Below are positions 1-8,524 of a stretch of DNA of 64,000 nucleotides, in pieces; position 1 is the first letter of the stretch, and each line of letters starts with the position of its first letter. The translations under genes were made by a program, and so were the position numbers. The notes under the pieces are model-generated. The model made no database searches and was not told the origin of the DNA. It was given only the letters and a program-made list of their open reading frames with translations. Origin of the DNA: Candidatus Thioglobus plumae (lineage in GTDB: Bacteria > Pseudomonadota > Gammaproteobacteria > PS1 > Pseudothioglobaceae); assembly GCA_910595815.1 (NCBI GenBank), contig CAJVCM010000015.1, positions 48,167 through 112,166 on the forward strand, given 5' to 3'.

Positions 1-465
1 GGCATTGCCTCGATCAACACGCTTAACGGTTACCATAATCACCTCGCCCACACGCTTTGTGTAGTCTTCAACAATTACTTCTCTTTCAGCTTCACGTACT
101 TTTTGGATAATCACTTGCTTTACGATTTGAGCAGCAATACGGCCAAAGGCTTCAGTTTCCATTGGCTCGCGTACAAAATCATCAACCGCTACACCATTCG
201 CATCTTTAGCATGAATGTGTAATTCTGTATCAAACTCAGTGCCATCATCGTCAACAAAGTTTTCACCGTCATCAATAACCATCCACTGTCTAAAGGTATT
301 AAACTCACCGGTTTTTCTGTCAATTTCAACATGCGCATCAATATTATTGCGCTTCTTTGTTGCAACTGCTAATGCCTCCTCTAAAGACTCGAGTACATCC
401 TCTTGCGAGATGTTTTTCTCATTAGAAATTGCCTCAACCATTAAAAATAATTCTTTACCTTCCAC
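1..465 (-). CDS. nusA: Transcription termination/antitermination factor NusA, N-terminal part (cut by window edge)
   Basis: The minus strand is open from a GTG at 465 to the left edge (155 codons). It begins VEGKELFLMVEAISNEK and runs through the acidic NusA N-terminal RNA-polymerase-binding domain, with the GRIAAQIVKQVIIQKVREAER helix region (shown here as one conserved stretch) and the start of the S1 segment. GTG is chosen because a GGAGA ribosome site sits 8-10 bases before it and no ATG fits. It follows rimP by 13 bp in the usual rimP-nusA order. NusA binds RNA polymerase and modulates pausing, termination and antitermination. The S1/KH and C-terminal parts lie outside the window, so nothing can be said about them. 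Confidence 0.93.
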   Translation of the reverse strand, partial: MEGKELFLMVEAISNEKNISQEDVLESLEEALAVATKKRNNIDAHVEIDRKTGEFNTFRQWMVIDDGENFVDDDGTEFDTELHIHAKDANGVAVDDFVREPMETEAFGRIAAQIVKQVIIQKVREAEREVIVEDYTKRVGEVIMVTVKRVDRGNA

Positions 466-478
466 GTCTTTCTCCTGC

Positions 479-940
479 TTAAAAGTCGGCGACTAAATTC
501 GCCTTTTCAATTAACTCAATATCCAGCATTACTGGACCTAACTCCGTTACCAGTTCAACGCTATTGTTAGTTTCACTAACACTACCGATTGCACCAACAA
601 ATTTTCTTTGCCCGTTGATTGGTCTAACCAATCGTAATTTAATATCGTGACCTAAAAAGCGCTGATAGTGCCCAATATGAAACAACGGACGCTCTATACC
701 TGGTGATGATACTTCTAAATTGTACTGGCTTGCAATTGGATCTTCCACGTCAAAAATGGCACTAATTTGTCTCGACACTGTCTCACAGTCATCGACACCA
801 ATACCGTTCTCTGAGTCAATATAAATCCTCAAAGTGCTATGCTTGCCACTAGCAACATATTCAATCCCCACGAGCTCGTAGCCCATGTCTACAATCACTG
901 GGTTAATTAATGCTTCAATTTTGTCAGTAATTCTTGCCAT
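479..940 (-). CDS. rimP: Ribosome maturation factor RimP
   Basis: This 153-residue protein has the normal RimP length and two-domain layout: an N-terminal alpha/beta domain and a C-terminal SH3-like barrel. The family signature SSPGIERPL is at residues 78-86. RimP assists maturation of the 30S subunit. It lies between the initiator tRNA gene and nusA, as in the metY-rimP-nusA operon of enterobacteria. No strong promoter is seen in the 30 bp between it and the tRNA terminator, so transcription probably reads through from the tRNA promoter. Confidence 0.96.
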   Translation of the reverse strand: MARITDKIEALINPVIVDMGYELVGIEYVASGKHSTLRIYIDSENGIGVDDCETVSRQISAIFDVEDPIASQYNLEVSSPGIERPLFHIGHYQRFLGHDIKLRLVRPINGQRKFVGAIGSVSETNNSVELVTELGPVMLDIELIEKANLVADF

Positions 941-960
941 TAACTTATCATCAAATAAAA

Positions 961-988
961 CTTAATAAAAACCCCCTAAAAAGGGGGT
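961..988 (-). terminator. Rho-independent terminator after tRNA-fMet
   Basis: On the minus strand a 7-bp stem, A/T plus CCCCCT pairing with AGGGGG (971-977 with 982-988), closes an A-rich 4-base loop and is followed by a TTTTATT run. It sits between the initiator tRNA and rimP. It would separate tRNA from mRNA, with readthrough needed to express rimP-nusA. Confidence 0.8.
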
Positions 989-997
989 CGTAATCTT

Positions 998-1074
<77 letters not shown>

Positions 1075-1086
1075 CTAAAGGCGGCT

Positions 1087-1115
1087 ATGATACGCTCTTG
1101 TTGTGGCGCTGTCCA
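1087..1115 (-). promoter_or_regulatory. Sigma-70 promoter of the initiator tRNA-rimP-nusA unit
   Basis: Minus strand: -35 TGGACA (1110-1115), a 17-bp spacer, and -10 TATCAT (1087-1092). Predicted transcription would start about 6-8 bp before the 5' leader of the tRNA at 1074. Spacing is ideal and each hexamer has one mismatch. Confidence 0.65.
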
Positions 1116-1203
1116 GTAATAAATTAAGTTACTTCAAAGATCTTGTTAAAAAAACAAAATAAGACTTACCCAGTGCTTGACTCAACCGATAGGTCAATTC
1201 ATT

Positions 1204-1209
1204 TATAAT
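1204..1209 (+). promoter_or_regulatory. Perfect -10 box (TATAAT) 7 bp before gshB start; probable leaderless promoter
   Basis: TATAAT ends 7 bp before the gshB ATG at 1217, so the transcript should begin at or next to the A of ATG. No Shine-Dalgarno sequence is present. A TTGACT at 1177 is 21 bp upstream, too far for a standard -35. Confidence 0.55.
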
Positions 1210-1216
1210 AGACATT

Positions 1217-2164
1217 ATGAAGCTTGCTGTACTCATGGATGATATTGCTAATATCAGCCCCAAAAAAGATTCTTCACTAGCCATGATGCTAGAGGCAACC
1301 CGACGCGGTTGGGAAATCTACACATTCGATACAACCGATTTGTTTGCTGAGCAAGGCAAAATACTCGCTTATGCATCAAAAACCACGGTGGCTGATCACC
1401 CAGATAATTGGTTTGAAAAGCAGTCAAGTCAAACAATTGAACTAAGTAAATTTGATGTCATCTTAATGCGCAAAGATCCGCCGTTTAACATGGATTATAT
1501 TTACGCCACTTACCTACTTGAACAGGCAGAAAATAATGGTGTTTTAGTTGTCAACAAACCACAATCCCTACGCGATGCCAATGAAAAACTGTTTGCCCTC
1601 AACTTTGCACACTGCATGCCGTCAACACTGATTAGCACTCAGATAGATCAAATTAAATCTTTCATTAAAGCGGAAAAAATCGTTGTGGTTAAACCACTAG
1701 ATGGTATGGGTGGTAACGATATTTTTAAACTGACCGATGGCGATAGCAATATTGATGAGGTGCTTGATTACTTAACCCACCAAGGCACGCGTCAAATTTT
1801 GACTCAAGCGTTTTTATCCGACATTGTTAAGGGCGATAAACGCATTCTCTTAATCAACGGAAAACCCATTGATTATGCCTTGGCACGTATGCCAGCCGAA
1901 GGTAGCTTTAAAGGCAATTTAGCCGCCGGTGCAACCGGTGTTGGCCAGCCTTTGAGTGATAGAGATTACTATTTATGTGAACAAATTGGTCCTACCTTAA
2001 AAGACAAGGGCCTTATGTTTGTTGGGCTTGATGTGATTGGAGACTACATCACTGAAATCAATGTCACTAGTCCTACTTGTATTCGCGAGCTTGATGCGCA
2101 ATTTAATCTCAACATTGCTGGTGTATTATTCGATGCTATTGAGCAACAAATAAATACCGAGTAA
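1217..2164 (+). CDS. gshB: Glutathione synthetase
   Basis: This 315-residue ATP-grasp enzyme joins gamma-glutamylcysteine and glycine to form glutathione in the cytoplasm. The N-terminal substrate-binding segment has RKDPPFNMDY (85-94). The ATP-grasp loop KPLDGMGG is at 159-166, and a C-terminal EINVTSPTCIRE segment carries metal/ATP ligands. Length is normal. There is no ribosome-binding site before the ATG, but a TATAAT lies 7 bp upstream, which suggests a leaderless mRNA. Its 3' end overlaps the convergent crcB by 29 bp. gshA is not in the window. Confidence 0.97.
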   Translation: MKLAVLMDDIANISPKKDSSLAMMLEATRRGWEIYTFDTTDLFAEQGKILAYASKTTVADHPDNWFEKQSSQTIELSKFDVILMRKDPPFNMDYIYATYLLEQAENNGVLVVNKPQSLRDANEKLFALNFAHCMPSTLISTQIDQIKSFIKAEKIVVVKPLDGMGGNDIFKLTDGDSNIDEVLDYLTHQGTRQILTQAFLSDIVKGDKRILLINGKPIDYALARMPAEGSFKGNLAAGATGVGQPLSDRDYYLCEQIGPTLKDKGLMFVGLDVIGDYITEINVTSPTCIRELDAQFNLNIAGVLFDAIEQQINTE

Positions 2165-2531
2165 GCGCCACACCAGCTCCCGCTGCTGATAACGACAACA
2201 GAACGTTCAATAAAATATTAACACTGGCTTGTCCATAGTGCCCTAAGCTAATCATCTCTACCGACTCCCAAGACAAGGTTGACATCGTGGTTAAAGAGCC
2301 GGTAAGACCAATCAACAGTAATAAACGATAAGCCTCGTGCAGTGCGGCTTTTTCTAAAATAATCACCACCAACACGCCCGCCAAAAATGAACCAATAATA
2401 TTCGCACTTAAGGTGCCGTAAGGAAAAGCTGGGCCAAACGTTGTATTCATAAATTGGGTTAAGTAATAACGCATACTTGCGCCAATGGTTGCGCCAACGC
2501 CAATCGCCAGTACGGTGGGTAAAAAGGTCAT
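2136..2531 (-). CDS. crcB: Fluoride ion exporter CrcB/Fluc
   Basis: This is a 131-residue membrane protein with four predicted hydrophobic helices. The Fluc signatures GTLSANIIGSF (39-49) and GLTGSLTTMSTLSWE (about 75-89) are present. Fluc proteins form dual-topology dimers that export fluoride through the inner membrane. The start overlaps the rarA stop (ATGA), so it is the last gene of an apbE-rarA-crcB unit and is probably translationally coupled. No fluoride riboswitch was recognised upstream. The last 29 bp overlap gshB tail to tail. Confidence 0.93.
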   Translation of the reverse strand: MTFLPTVLAIGVGATIGASMRYYLTQFMNTTFGPAFPYGTLSANIIGSFLAGVLVVIILEKAALHEAYRLLLLIGLTGSLTTMSTLSWESVEMISLGHYGQASVNILLNVLLSLSAAGAGVALTRYLFVAQ

Positions 2532-3772
2532 TTTTTTTGCCTCAATGATTTAAGCTTTTCACTAATTTTAATCTCTAAACCCCGATCCGTCGGCACATAA
2601 TATTGTTGTTCACCCAACGCCTCAGGAAAATAAGTTTGCCCTTTAGCGATACCGCCCACCTCATCATGCGCATATCGATAACCTTCACCATAGCCCAAAT
2701 CACTCATCAATGCGGTTGGGGCGTTACATAAGTGCTTAGGCACCTCCAAATCAGCGGTTGCTTTTGCCTCACTCATTGCCTGATTGAAGGCTTTATAAAG
2801 GGCGTTAGATTTAGGTGCTACTGCACAGTACGTAGCCGCTTGAGCAATAGCACGATTGCCTTCTTTATCGCCCAAACGCTCATACACATCCCATGCGTTA
2901 AGGGTGATTTCTAATGCTCTTGGATCTGCATTGCCAATATCTTCTGAGGCGATGGCCAACAGTCGTCTGGCAATGGTTTTAGGATCACAACCGCCCACCA
3001 GCATTCTGGACATCCAATAAAGCGCACCATCGGGCGAAGATCCTCGCACTGATTTATGAAAAGCGGAAAGTTGTTGATAAAAAATATCGCCACCCTTATC
3101 AAAAACACTGATTTTATCTTGTAACAATTGTCCAACTGATTGCGCATCTAATACGGCTAATTTAGCCAAGGAAATTTGTTCAACAATGTTAATCAAACGG
3201 CGTGCATCACCACTACTGGCATTGATAATTTGCATGCTTACTTCTTTATCGTTTAACTCAAGTTGTTCATGCGCTAAAGCCCGATCTAGTATTTGAAATA
3301 ACTCCTGCGCACTTAAAGGGTTAAGCACATACACACTCAAACGCGAGAGTAGAGCCCGATTAAGCTCGAACGATGGATTTTCAGTGGTGGCGCCAATTAG
3401 CGTAATAAGCCCTGACTCGATATGCGGTAAAAATCCGTCTTGCTGGGCTTTGTTAAAACGGTGTATTTCATCAACAAATAAAAGCGTCTTTTGCCCAATA
3501 TTTTGAAATTTCTTGGCATTTTCAACCACGGCTCGTAGTTCTTTTACCCCGTCCAAAACCGCACTCATTTGTTCAAAATGACCATCAACTTGGCTAGCAA
3601 TAATACGCGCCAAAGTGGTTTTCCCTGTGCCTGATGGACCCCACAAGATCATTGAATGTAATTGCTGACGATCAATTGCCTGCTTAAGTGGATGGTTATC
3701 ATTAAGCAAATGTGTCTGACCAAAAAAACCATCCAACGCTTGTGGTCTTAAATTTTCCGCTAGGGGTTTCAT
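2528..3772 (-). CDS. rarA: Replication-associated recombination protein A (RarA/MgsA), AAA+ ATPase
   Basis: The 414-residue protein has Walker A GPSGTGKT (45-52), Walker B with VDEIHRF (100-106), the sensor segment GATTENPSFELN, and a C-terminal MgsA clamp-loader-like domain. RarA acts at stalled replication forks with SSB and RecA. It overlaps apbE upstream and crcB downstream by 4 bp each. Length and motifs are normal. Confidence 0.95.
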   Translation of the reverse strand: MKPLAENLRPQALDGFFGQTHLLNDNHPLKQAIDRQQLHSMILWGPSGTGKTTLARIIASQVDGHFEQMSAVLDGVKELRAVVENAKKFQNIGQKTLLFVDEIHRFNKAQQDGFLPHIESGLITLIGATTENPSFELNRALLSRLSVYVLNPLSAQELFQILDRALAHEQLELNDKEVSMQIINASSGDARRLINIVEQISLAKLAVLDAQSVGQLLQDKISVFDKGGDIFYQQLSAFHKSVRGSSPDGALYWMSRMLVGGCDPKTIARRLLAIASEDIGNADPRALEITLNAWDVYERLGDKEGNRAIAQAATYCAVAPKSNALYKAFNQAMSEAKATADLEVPKHLCNAPTALMSDLGYGEGYRYAHDEVGGIAKGQTYFPEALGEQQYYVPTDRGLEIKISEKLKSLRQKK

Positions 3773-4713
3773 AGGTTTATTTTTACCACTTTAAAATCTT
3801 GTTGTTGATTCAATATCAACACAACTGATAAATTAAGTCGCTTAGCCAGCTCAGTTGCTTTTTCACTGCCCATCGCCATCATTGCAGTCGCATAAGCATC
3901 GGCCATCATGGTTTGTTGGTTAAGCACACTCACCGAGGTTAAGTCAGTGTTGGCTGGCAAACCATTGCTCGGTGTCAAAATATGCATATAGCGCTCACCC
4001 TCCCAAACAAAATAATTGCGGTAATTACCCGAAGTGGCAATGGCTTGATTGTTTAAAACCATGGCGATCGGCTCAGCATTATTTGGCCGCTCGATGCCAA
4101 GCATCCAATGTTGATCATGCTGTTTACCGCTAGCAATCACCTCGCCACCAACTTCCACAAGGAAATTTTTAACTTGGTGCTTCTTGAATAGGCGCGCCAC
4201 CTGATCAACACCAAAACCTTTGGCGATGGCTGATAAGTTAATATGAACATCTTTGGTCTTTTTCACTTGACCATTGTTTAATTGTAAATACCGAATAGAT
4301 GACAATGGTAATAACTCATTCACTTTTATTCGACTTGGTTTTTGCACTACCTTAGTCACGCCAAAACCCCACACATCAATCAAACGACCAATACCAGGAT
4401 CAAAATAACCTTGGGTTTGTTGATAAACTTTTTTTGATTGATTTAAAACAAAAAACAACTCATTCGATACATCAATCCATTGATCGGTTGGTTTAAGATT
4501 CAATAAGGACAACTCTGACTCTGGATCCCAAGTTGAAAAGGTTTTATTAACTTGATCCAGCACCTGTTCGATTTGCAATTTGGAAACACTTGAATCCGTA
4601 GTTTTGATCGTATAAGTGGTGCCCATGGTCGAGCCCGTGATTACCTGTGCTGGCTGATTACCACCACAAGCACTCAAGCCTAAAAAGATAGAGATTAATA
4701 AGGCTCTAAGCAT
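3769..4713 (-). CDS. apbE: FAD:protein FMN transferase (ApbE family lipoprotein)
   Basis: This 314-residue protein has a lipoprotein signal with lipobox LSAC (Cys16), so it should be anchored in the periplasm. ApbE motifs follow: STMGTTYTIK near the N-terminus, DPGIGRLIDVWGFG, INLSAIAKGFGVDQV, VEVGGEV, and a C-terminal DAYATAMMAMG metal-binding segment. The enzyme transfers FMN from FAD to Thr/Ser of membrane flavoproteins such as NqrB/C and RnfG/D. No Nqr or Rnf gene is in the window, so the target is unknown. It is the first gene of apbE-rarA-crcB and is divergent from mltB. Confidence 0.93.
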   Translation of the reverse strand: MLRALLISIFLGLSACGGNQPAQVITGSTMGTTYTIKTTDSSVSKLQIEQVLDQVNKTFSTWDPESELSLLNLKPTDQWIDVSNELFFVLNQSKKVYQQTQGYFDPGIGRLIDVWGFGVTKVVQKPSRIKVNELLPLSSIRYLQLNNGQVKKTKDVHINLSAIAKGFGVDQVARLFKKHQVKNFLVEVGGEVIASGKQHDQHWMLGIERPNNAEPIAMVLNNQAIATSGNYRNYFVWEGERYMHILTPSNGLPANTDLTSVSVLNQQTMMADAYATAMMAMGSEKATELAKRLNLSVVLILNQQQDFKVVKINL

Positions 4714-4715
4714 TA

Positions 4716-4721
4716 TATAAT
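4716..4721 (+). promoter_or_regulatory. -10 box (TATAAT) 6 bp before mltB start; probable leaderless promoter
   Basis: TATAAT is followed by TTTGAC and then the mltB ATG at 4728. No Shine-Dalgarno sequence fits between, so the mRNA is probably leaderless or nearly so. The site lies in the 14-bp gap between divergent apbE and mltB and overlaps the apbE start region. Confidence 0.45.
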
Positions 4722-4727
4722 TTTGAC

Positions 4728-5906
4728 ATGTTACGACTTATCTTTTGCTTGTTATTAATGACATCTGCATACGCAAATGATACCACTGCGCATAGCTTTG
4801 AATCGTTCTTAGCTGATATCCGCACCCAAGCTAGCAGCCAGGGCGTATCAGCTATCACACTCGATCAAGCCTTTTACGGATTAACTCCCAACCCTAAAGT
4901 GATTAAGTTTGATCGATCGCAAGCAGAATTTAGCCAAAATTTTTGGCGCTATCTAGGATCAAGAGTTAGCCCTTACCGACTTAAAAATGGTAAAAAATTA
5001 CTGCAAGAACATCAAGCCACCTTTCAGCACAATTATCAAAAATATGGGGTGCCTCCACATATTATTGTTGCCTTTTGGGGTTTAGAAACCAACTATGGTA
5101 GCAATACAGGTAACTTAAATTTGGTCCGATCTCTAGCCACTTTGAGTTTCGATGAAAGACGTTCCGATTTTTTTACCACGCAATTACTTGCGTTACTCAA
5201 ACTCATCGATGACAATAAAATCCCGCCAGATGCTCAGGGCTCGTGGGCGGGGGCGATGGGCAACGTCCAGTTTATGCCAACCAATGTTGTCGCCTATGGT
5301 GTTGATGCCGATGGTGACGGCGAGATCGGATTATGGGATAACAAGGCTGATATTTTTGCCAGTGCTGCTAACTTTTTACAAAAAATTGGCTGGCACCGAG
5401 GTGAGCGCTGGGGGCGTGAAGTCACTATTCCATCGAATTTCGATTACCAACTGGCCAATCTCAGTACCAAAAAATCCGTGAACGAATGGCAAGCGCTTGG
5501 CGTACGTACAGCAACTGACAAAGACTTGCCTGATTCTACTATGGCCGCATCATTAGTACTACCGATGGGCTATAATGGCCCGGCTTTTTTGGCCTATCGT
5601 AATTTTCGTGCCATCTTAAGGTGGAATAATTCAATTCTCTACGCTTTATCTGTGGGTCATTTATCTGACCGTCTTTCTGGCACGAGTAGATTAACTGCCA
5701 AGCCAATTACTGAACCTTCTTTAAGTCGTGATGATATTAAATTTATCCAAACTTCATTCAACCAGTTAGGGCTTGATACTGGCGAGCCTGATGGAATCTC
5801 AGGCCCAAAAACCCGAGGTGCCGCACGTCAATATCAACGTATCAACAGCTTACCCATTGATGGCTATGTTGGCTATCAATTGTTACAACAATTACAAACC
5901 CTGTGA
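4728..5906 (+). CDS. mltB: Lytic murein transglycosylase, MltB family, with C-terminal peptidoglycan-binding domain
   Basis: The 392-residue protein has a signal peptide (about 1-16, ending SAYA), a MltB/SLT70-like catalytic domain with GLETNYGSNTG (catalytic Glu120), and the AMGNVQFMPTN segment. A peptidoglycan-binding domain is at about 330-390 (EPDGISGPKTRGAARQYQ). It cleaves glycan strands in the periplasm, forming 1,6-anhydro-muramyl ends. It lacks the lipobox of E. coli MltB, so it should be soluble or bound through its C-terminal domain. Its stop overlaps the GTG of ruvX. Confidence 0.92.
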   Translation: MLRLIFCLLLMTSAYANDTTAHSFESFLADIRTQASSQGVSAITLDQAFYGLTPNPKVIKFDRSQAEFSQNFWRYLGSRVSPYRLKNGKKLLQEHQATFQHNYQKYGVPPHIIVAFWGLETNYGSNTGNLNLVRSLATLSFDERRSDFFTTQLLALLKLIDDNKIPPDAQGSWAGAMGNVQFMPTNVVAYGVDADGDGEIGLWDNKADIFASAANFLQKIGWHRGERWGREVTIPSNFDYQLANLSTKKSVNEWQALGVRTATDKDLPDSTMAASLVLPMGYNGPAFLAYRNFRAILRWNNSILYALSVGHLSDRLSGTSRLTAKPITEPSLSRDDIKFIQTSFNQLGLDTGEPDGISGPKTRGAARQYQRINSLPIDGYVGYQLLQQLQTL

Positions 5907-6331
5907 GTGTTAAAACTTACTTAGGTTTTGATGTTGGCACTAAACGTACCGGTGTTGCTATTGCCAATAGTTTAACCCTACAAGCCAGCGGCATTGAAGT
6001 GGTAACCCATCACAAAAATGGCTCAACTAATTGGTCGGATTTTGATCAAATTATTAAAATACATCCTGCAGATTTACTGATTGTCGGACTACCCCTTGAC
6101 CAAGATGGCAAAGAACAAGAAATGACCTTTATTGCCAAATCATTTGCCAGAAAACTTGAGGCTCGCTACAACATCAAAACTGCAATGATTGATGAGTATT
6201 TATCCTCATCTGATGCTAAAAACCAACTAAAATATAACCATTATCATCCAAACGCAGATCGTGGTGAAGTTGATAAACGCTCAGCACAATTAATATTGCA
6301 AACATGGTTAAATGAAAAAAGATTTGATTAG
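5903..6331 (+). CDS. ruvX: Putative pre-16S rRNA nuclease / Holliday junction resolvase YqgF
   Basis: The 142-residue RNase H-fold protein begins with GTG inside the mltB stop region (GTGA overlap). It has the YqgF motifs FDVGTKRTGVAIAN (near 9-22) and IVGLPLDQDG, plus the acidic IDEYLSSSDAK segment. YqgF matures the 16S rRNA 5' end and was earlier annotated as a resolvase. It overlaps pyrB by 20 bp, so mltB-ruvX-pyrB are one transcription unit. Confidence 0.93.
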   Translation: MSVKTYLGFDVGTKRTGVAIANSLTLQASGIEVVTHHKNGSTNWSDFDQIIKIHPADLLIVGLPLDQDGKEQEMTFIAKSFARKLEARYNIKTAMIDEYLSSSDAKNQLKYNHYHPNADRGEVDKRSAQLILQTWLNEKRFD

Positions 6332-7274
6332 CAACGATATTCAACTTAGCCCCGAGGGCAAACTAGTCCATTTATTAGGTCTTGAAGGTCTTTCCAAAAA
6401 GCATTTAACCCACATTCTTAACATCGCTGACGGTCTAATTGACGATGCCGGTAATTTAAAAAAATCCAAAGCCCTTGATGACATGAGTGTGGCCAACTTA
6501 TTCTTTGAGCCATCCACTCGTACTCGAAATACCTTTGAGATTGCAGGCAAACGCACTAGCGCTAATATCATTAACGTTGACTTAGCCAACTCAGCCACCA
6601 AGAAAAATGAATCACTACTCGATACCATGCACACGCTTAAAGCCATGCAAATCGATATGTTTGTCATTCGCCACAATCAAAGTGGCTTACCACATCACGT
6701 GGCTGAAAATTTACAAGGAGTTGCTATTCTCAATGCAGGTGATGGTATTAATGCCCACCCAACTCAAGCATTACTGGATATGCTCACTATTCGCCAACAT
6801 AAGCAAAGCTTTGAGGATTTATCAGTAGCCATTATCGGTGATATTGTCCATTCACGTGTAGCACACTCAGATATTCAAGCGCTAAAAACCTTAGGCACAA
6901 AGGATATCCGCCTGATTGCACCAACGGGTCTACAGTACGACTCCGAACAATGTGCTTCGGTTAAATGTATGGATGATATTCAAGCTGGGTTAAAAGATTG
7001 CGATGTGGTTATGGTGCTGCGCCTACAAAAAGAACGCATGCTAGAAGCTGACATCCCTAACGAACAAGAATACTTCGACAGCTACGGACTAACAGCCGAG
7101 CGTCTAGCGCTGGCAAAACCAGACGCTCTTGTTATGCATCCAGGTCCGATCAACCGTGGTGTTGAAATCGACTCTTCTATTGCTGATGGAGATCAATCCG
7201 TTATCCTGCAACAAGTCACTAACGGTATTGCTGTGCGCATGGCAGTGATGGAAATCTTAGCGGGTAAATCCTAA
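6312..7274 (+). CDS. pyrB: Aspartate carbamoyltransferase catalytic subunit
   Basis: The 320-residue enzyme has the carbamoyl-phosphate loop FFEPSTRTRNTFE (64-76), HPTQALLD, LRLQKERM and the aspartate-loop region MHPGPINRGVEI. It catalyses the first committed step of pyrimidine synthesis. The start lies inside the end of ruvX. No pyrI regulatory subunit is adjacent, so the enzyme is probably not of the E. coli PyrBI type. pyrC and pyrD are elsewhere in this window (40.1 and 49.7 kb). Confidence 0.97.
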   Translation: MKKDLISNDIQLSPEGKLVHLLGLEGLSKKHLTHILNIADGLIDDAGNLKKSKALDDMSVANLFFEPSTRTRNTFEIAGKRTSANIINVDLANSATKKNESLLDTMHTLKAMQIDMFVIRHNQSGLPHHVAENLQGVAILNAGDGINAHPTQALLDMLTIRQHKQSFEDLSVAIIGDIVHSRVAHSDIQALKTLGTKDIRLIAPTGLQYDSEQCASVKCMDDIQAGLKDCDVVMVLRLQKERMLEADIPNEQEYFDSYGLTAERLALAKPDALVMHPGPINRGVEIDSSIADGDQSVILQQVTNGIAVRMAVMEILAGKS

Positions 7275-7276
7275 TC

Positions 7277-7834
7277 ATGGATAATTTAATTGACTATGAC
7301 GAAGTTAAAAGCGTCCTACACTACTTAAATACTGATGACACCATTGCCAGTGCGCATGGCATCTTGTGTGGTTTTGCCTGTGTCAAACCCGACCTTTCTC
7401 TAGATGATTGGCTTGGTGAGATCTTAGTAAGTATCGATCTTACTAATCTGAATGAAAAATCGGCCCATGAGCAGCTGGCACAAATCTACAATAACACCTT
7501 ATTACAATTGAGTGATGCCACACTAAATTTTCAACAGCTCATTGCAGACGAAGATTGTACACTCAGAGAGCAGGCTGACACCCTCATTCAGTGGTGCCAA
7601 GGGTTTTTAGTGGGGTTAGGACTACAAAAAATCTCAACCAATGACGAAGACGTGTTGGAGATGATTAAAGATTTTAGTGAAATATCTAAACTCGATTCCG
7701 AAGTGCTCGATAACGAAGAAAATGCACAGGATCTAAGTGAAATTATCGAATTTGTGCGAATGGGTACACTACTTATCCAGGAAACTCTACAGCCCTCTAA
7801 GCAAGACTATATTTCTCCAGAATTACTGCATTAA
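7277..7834 (+). CDS. UPF0149 (YgfB/YecA-like) family protein
   Basis: This 185-residue acidic protein starts 2 bp after the pyrB stop. The pattern VLHYLNTDDTIASAHGILCGFAC and the later LIQWCQGFLVGLGL match the all-helical UPF0149/YgfB family, which is about this length. YgfB is often near ubiH or pepP; here it ends a pyrB operon instead. In Pseudomonas YgfB has been linked to regulation of ampDh3 expression, but the function here is unknown. Confidence 0.85.
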   Translation: MDNLIDYDEVKSVLHYLNTDDTIASAHGILCGFACVKPDLSLDDWLGEILVSIDLTNLNEKSAHEQLAQIYNNTLLQLSDATLNFQQLIADEDCTLREQADTLIQWCQGFLVGLGLQKISTNDEDVLEMIKDFSEISKLDSEVLDNEENAQDLSEIIEFVRMGTLLIQETLQPSKQDYISPELLH

Positions 7835-8140
7835 GTCTTGCTGCAGTAACTTTATGGCCTTATCTGGCCTTTATTAAGTATATTATAAAATAACACTTTA
7901 ATGATAGTGTTGCAAATCGCTAGCATGTTGTTATTATGGTTTGCTAAAGCGCTTGAATCTTGAGGAGGAGGTAGCCGCCTAACTAAACTTGAGGAGAATA
8001 AAAAAAACGACTACCTATTAGAAAATCATGAAATATATCTCGGGGGAGAGAATTATGATCTTCTAAATATCATTATACCATAATATAATCATTTTATAAT
8101 ATAGATTGTAAATTTATTTACAAATAAAGGACTGACCAAC
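7835..8140. other. 306-bp gene-free region with structured element A1 and AT-rich promoter region
   Basis: No credible gene was found. The first part holds an AACACT/AGTGTT inverted repeat (7892-7911). The middle (about 7955-8064) is element A1, listed separately. The last part (8065-8115) is very AT-rich with several TATAAT-like boxes that could serve the downstream gene, followed by an AAAGGA ribosome site before the ATG at 8141. Confidence 0.6.
7955..8064 (-). repeat. Element A1: structured intergenic element related to A2 (possible small RNA)
   Basis: The element shares ordered sequence words with A2 (8803-8854). On the minus strand these are a TCTCTCCCCC hairpin, ATTCTCCTCAAG, then AGGCGGC. 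Two stems can form in minus-strand RNA: GAAGAUCAU with AUGAUUUUC (9 bp, enclosing UCUC-CCCC-GAGA), and GGUAGUCG with CGGCUACC (8 bp). The second stem is the counterpart of the A2 stem with compensatory base changes. A TATAAT on the minus strand at 8072-8077 could start transcription just ahead. There is no open frame of note downstream on that strand, so A1 may be a small RNA or a relic leader. Confidence 0.45.
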
Positions 8141-8524
8141 ATGGATAAAGGCGTTAAGCAGCACCCCAACAAAGGAATATTAGTACTCCTAGCAACGCTA
8201 TTCATGCTCTCTGGTAATGCATTTGCAAGAACACAAGTGATAGATGCCAATATAGATTCGGTTGAGCCAATTTATATGAATTACAAAATTAAAAGAGTCA
8301 TTAAGCCTTGTCAATCAATGGCGTCAGGTTGTTGGAATGTAAGTTATCAAAAGAGAGTTTTAAAATCACTCCAGGGCTATCGCGTCAAATTATCTTTTGA
8401 AGGTCAACAATTCACAGCTCGTATGCGTGCAGAGCCTAAGGGTGAGCGTTTAAAAATTAGAGTGAGTAAAGATTTACTTGGACTGCAAAGCAAGGTCGCA
8501 ATGAACGCTACTATTGTTTATTAA
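8141..8524 (+). CDS. Small exported protein resembling the flanks of glycine-zipper (UmoD/SlyB-like) proteins
   Basis: This 127-residue protein has an N-terminal signal sequence (cleavage near NAFA-RT, about residue 30). The mature part begins TQVIDANIDSVEPIYMNYKI and ends YRVKLSFEGQQFTARMRAEP. From family memory, both ends resemble the segments on either side of the glycine zipper in 2TM proteins (SVEPIYE... and GYRVTYEYNGRTYTTRM...). The glycine-zipper helices that normally lie between are absent. Two cysteines (CQSMASGC) could form a disulfide. AAAGGA lies 11 bp before the ATG. It overlaps the convergent next gene by 4 bp. Function unknown; the family link is tentative. Confidence 0.7.
   Translation: MDKGVKQHPNKGILVLLATLFMLSGNAFARTQVIDANIDSVEPIYMNYKIKRVIKPCQSMASGCWNVSYQKRVLKSLQGYRVKLSFEGQQFTARMRAEPKGERLKIRVSKDLLGLQSKVAMNATIVY

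Noticed and set aside
1177..1182. TTGACT as -35 of the gshB promoter
   Set aside because: It is 21 bp from the TATAAT, outside the functional spacer range of sigma-70.
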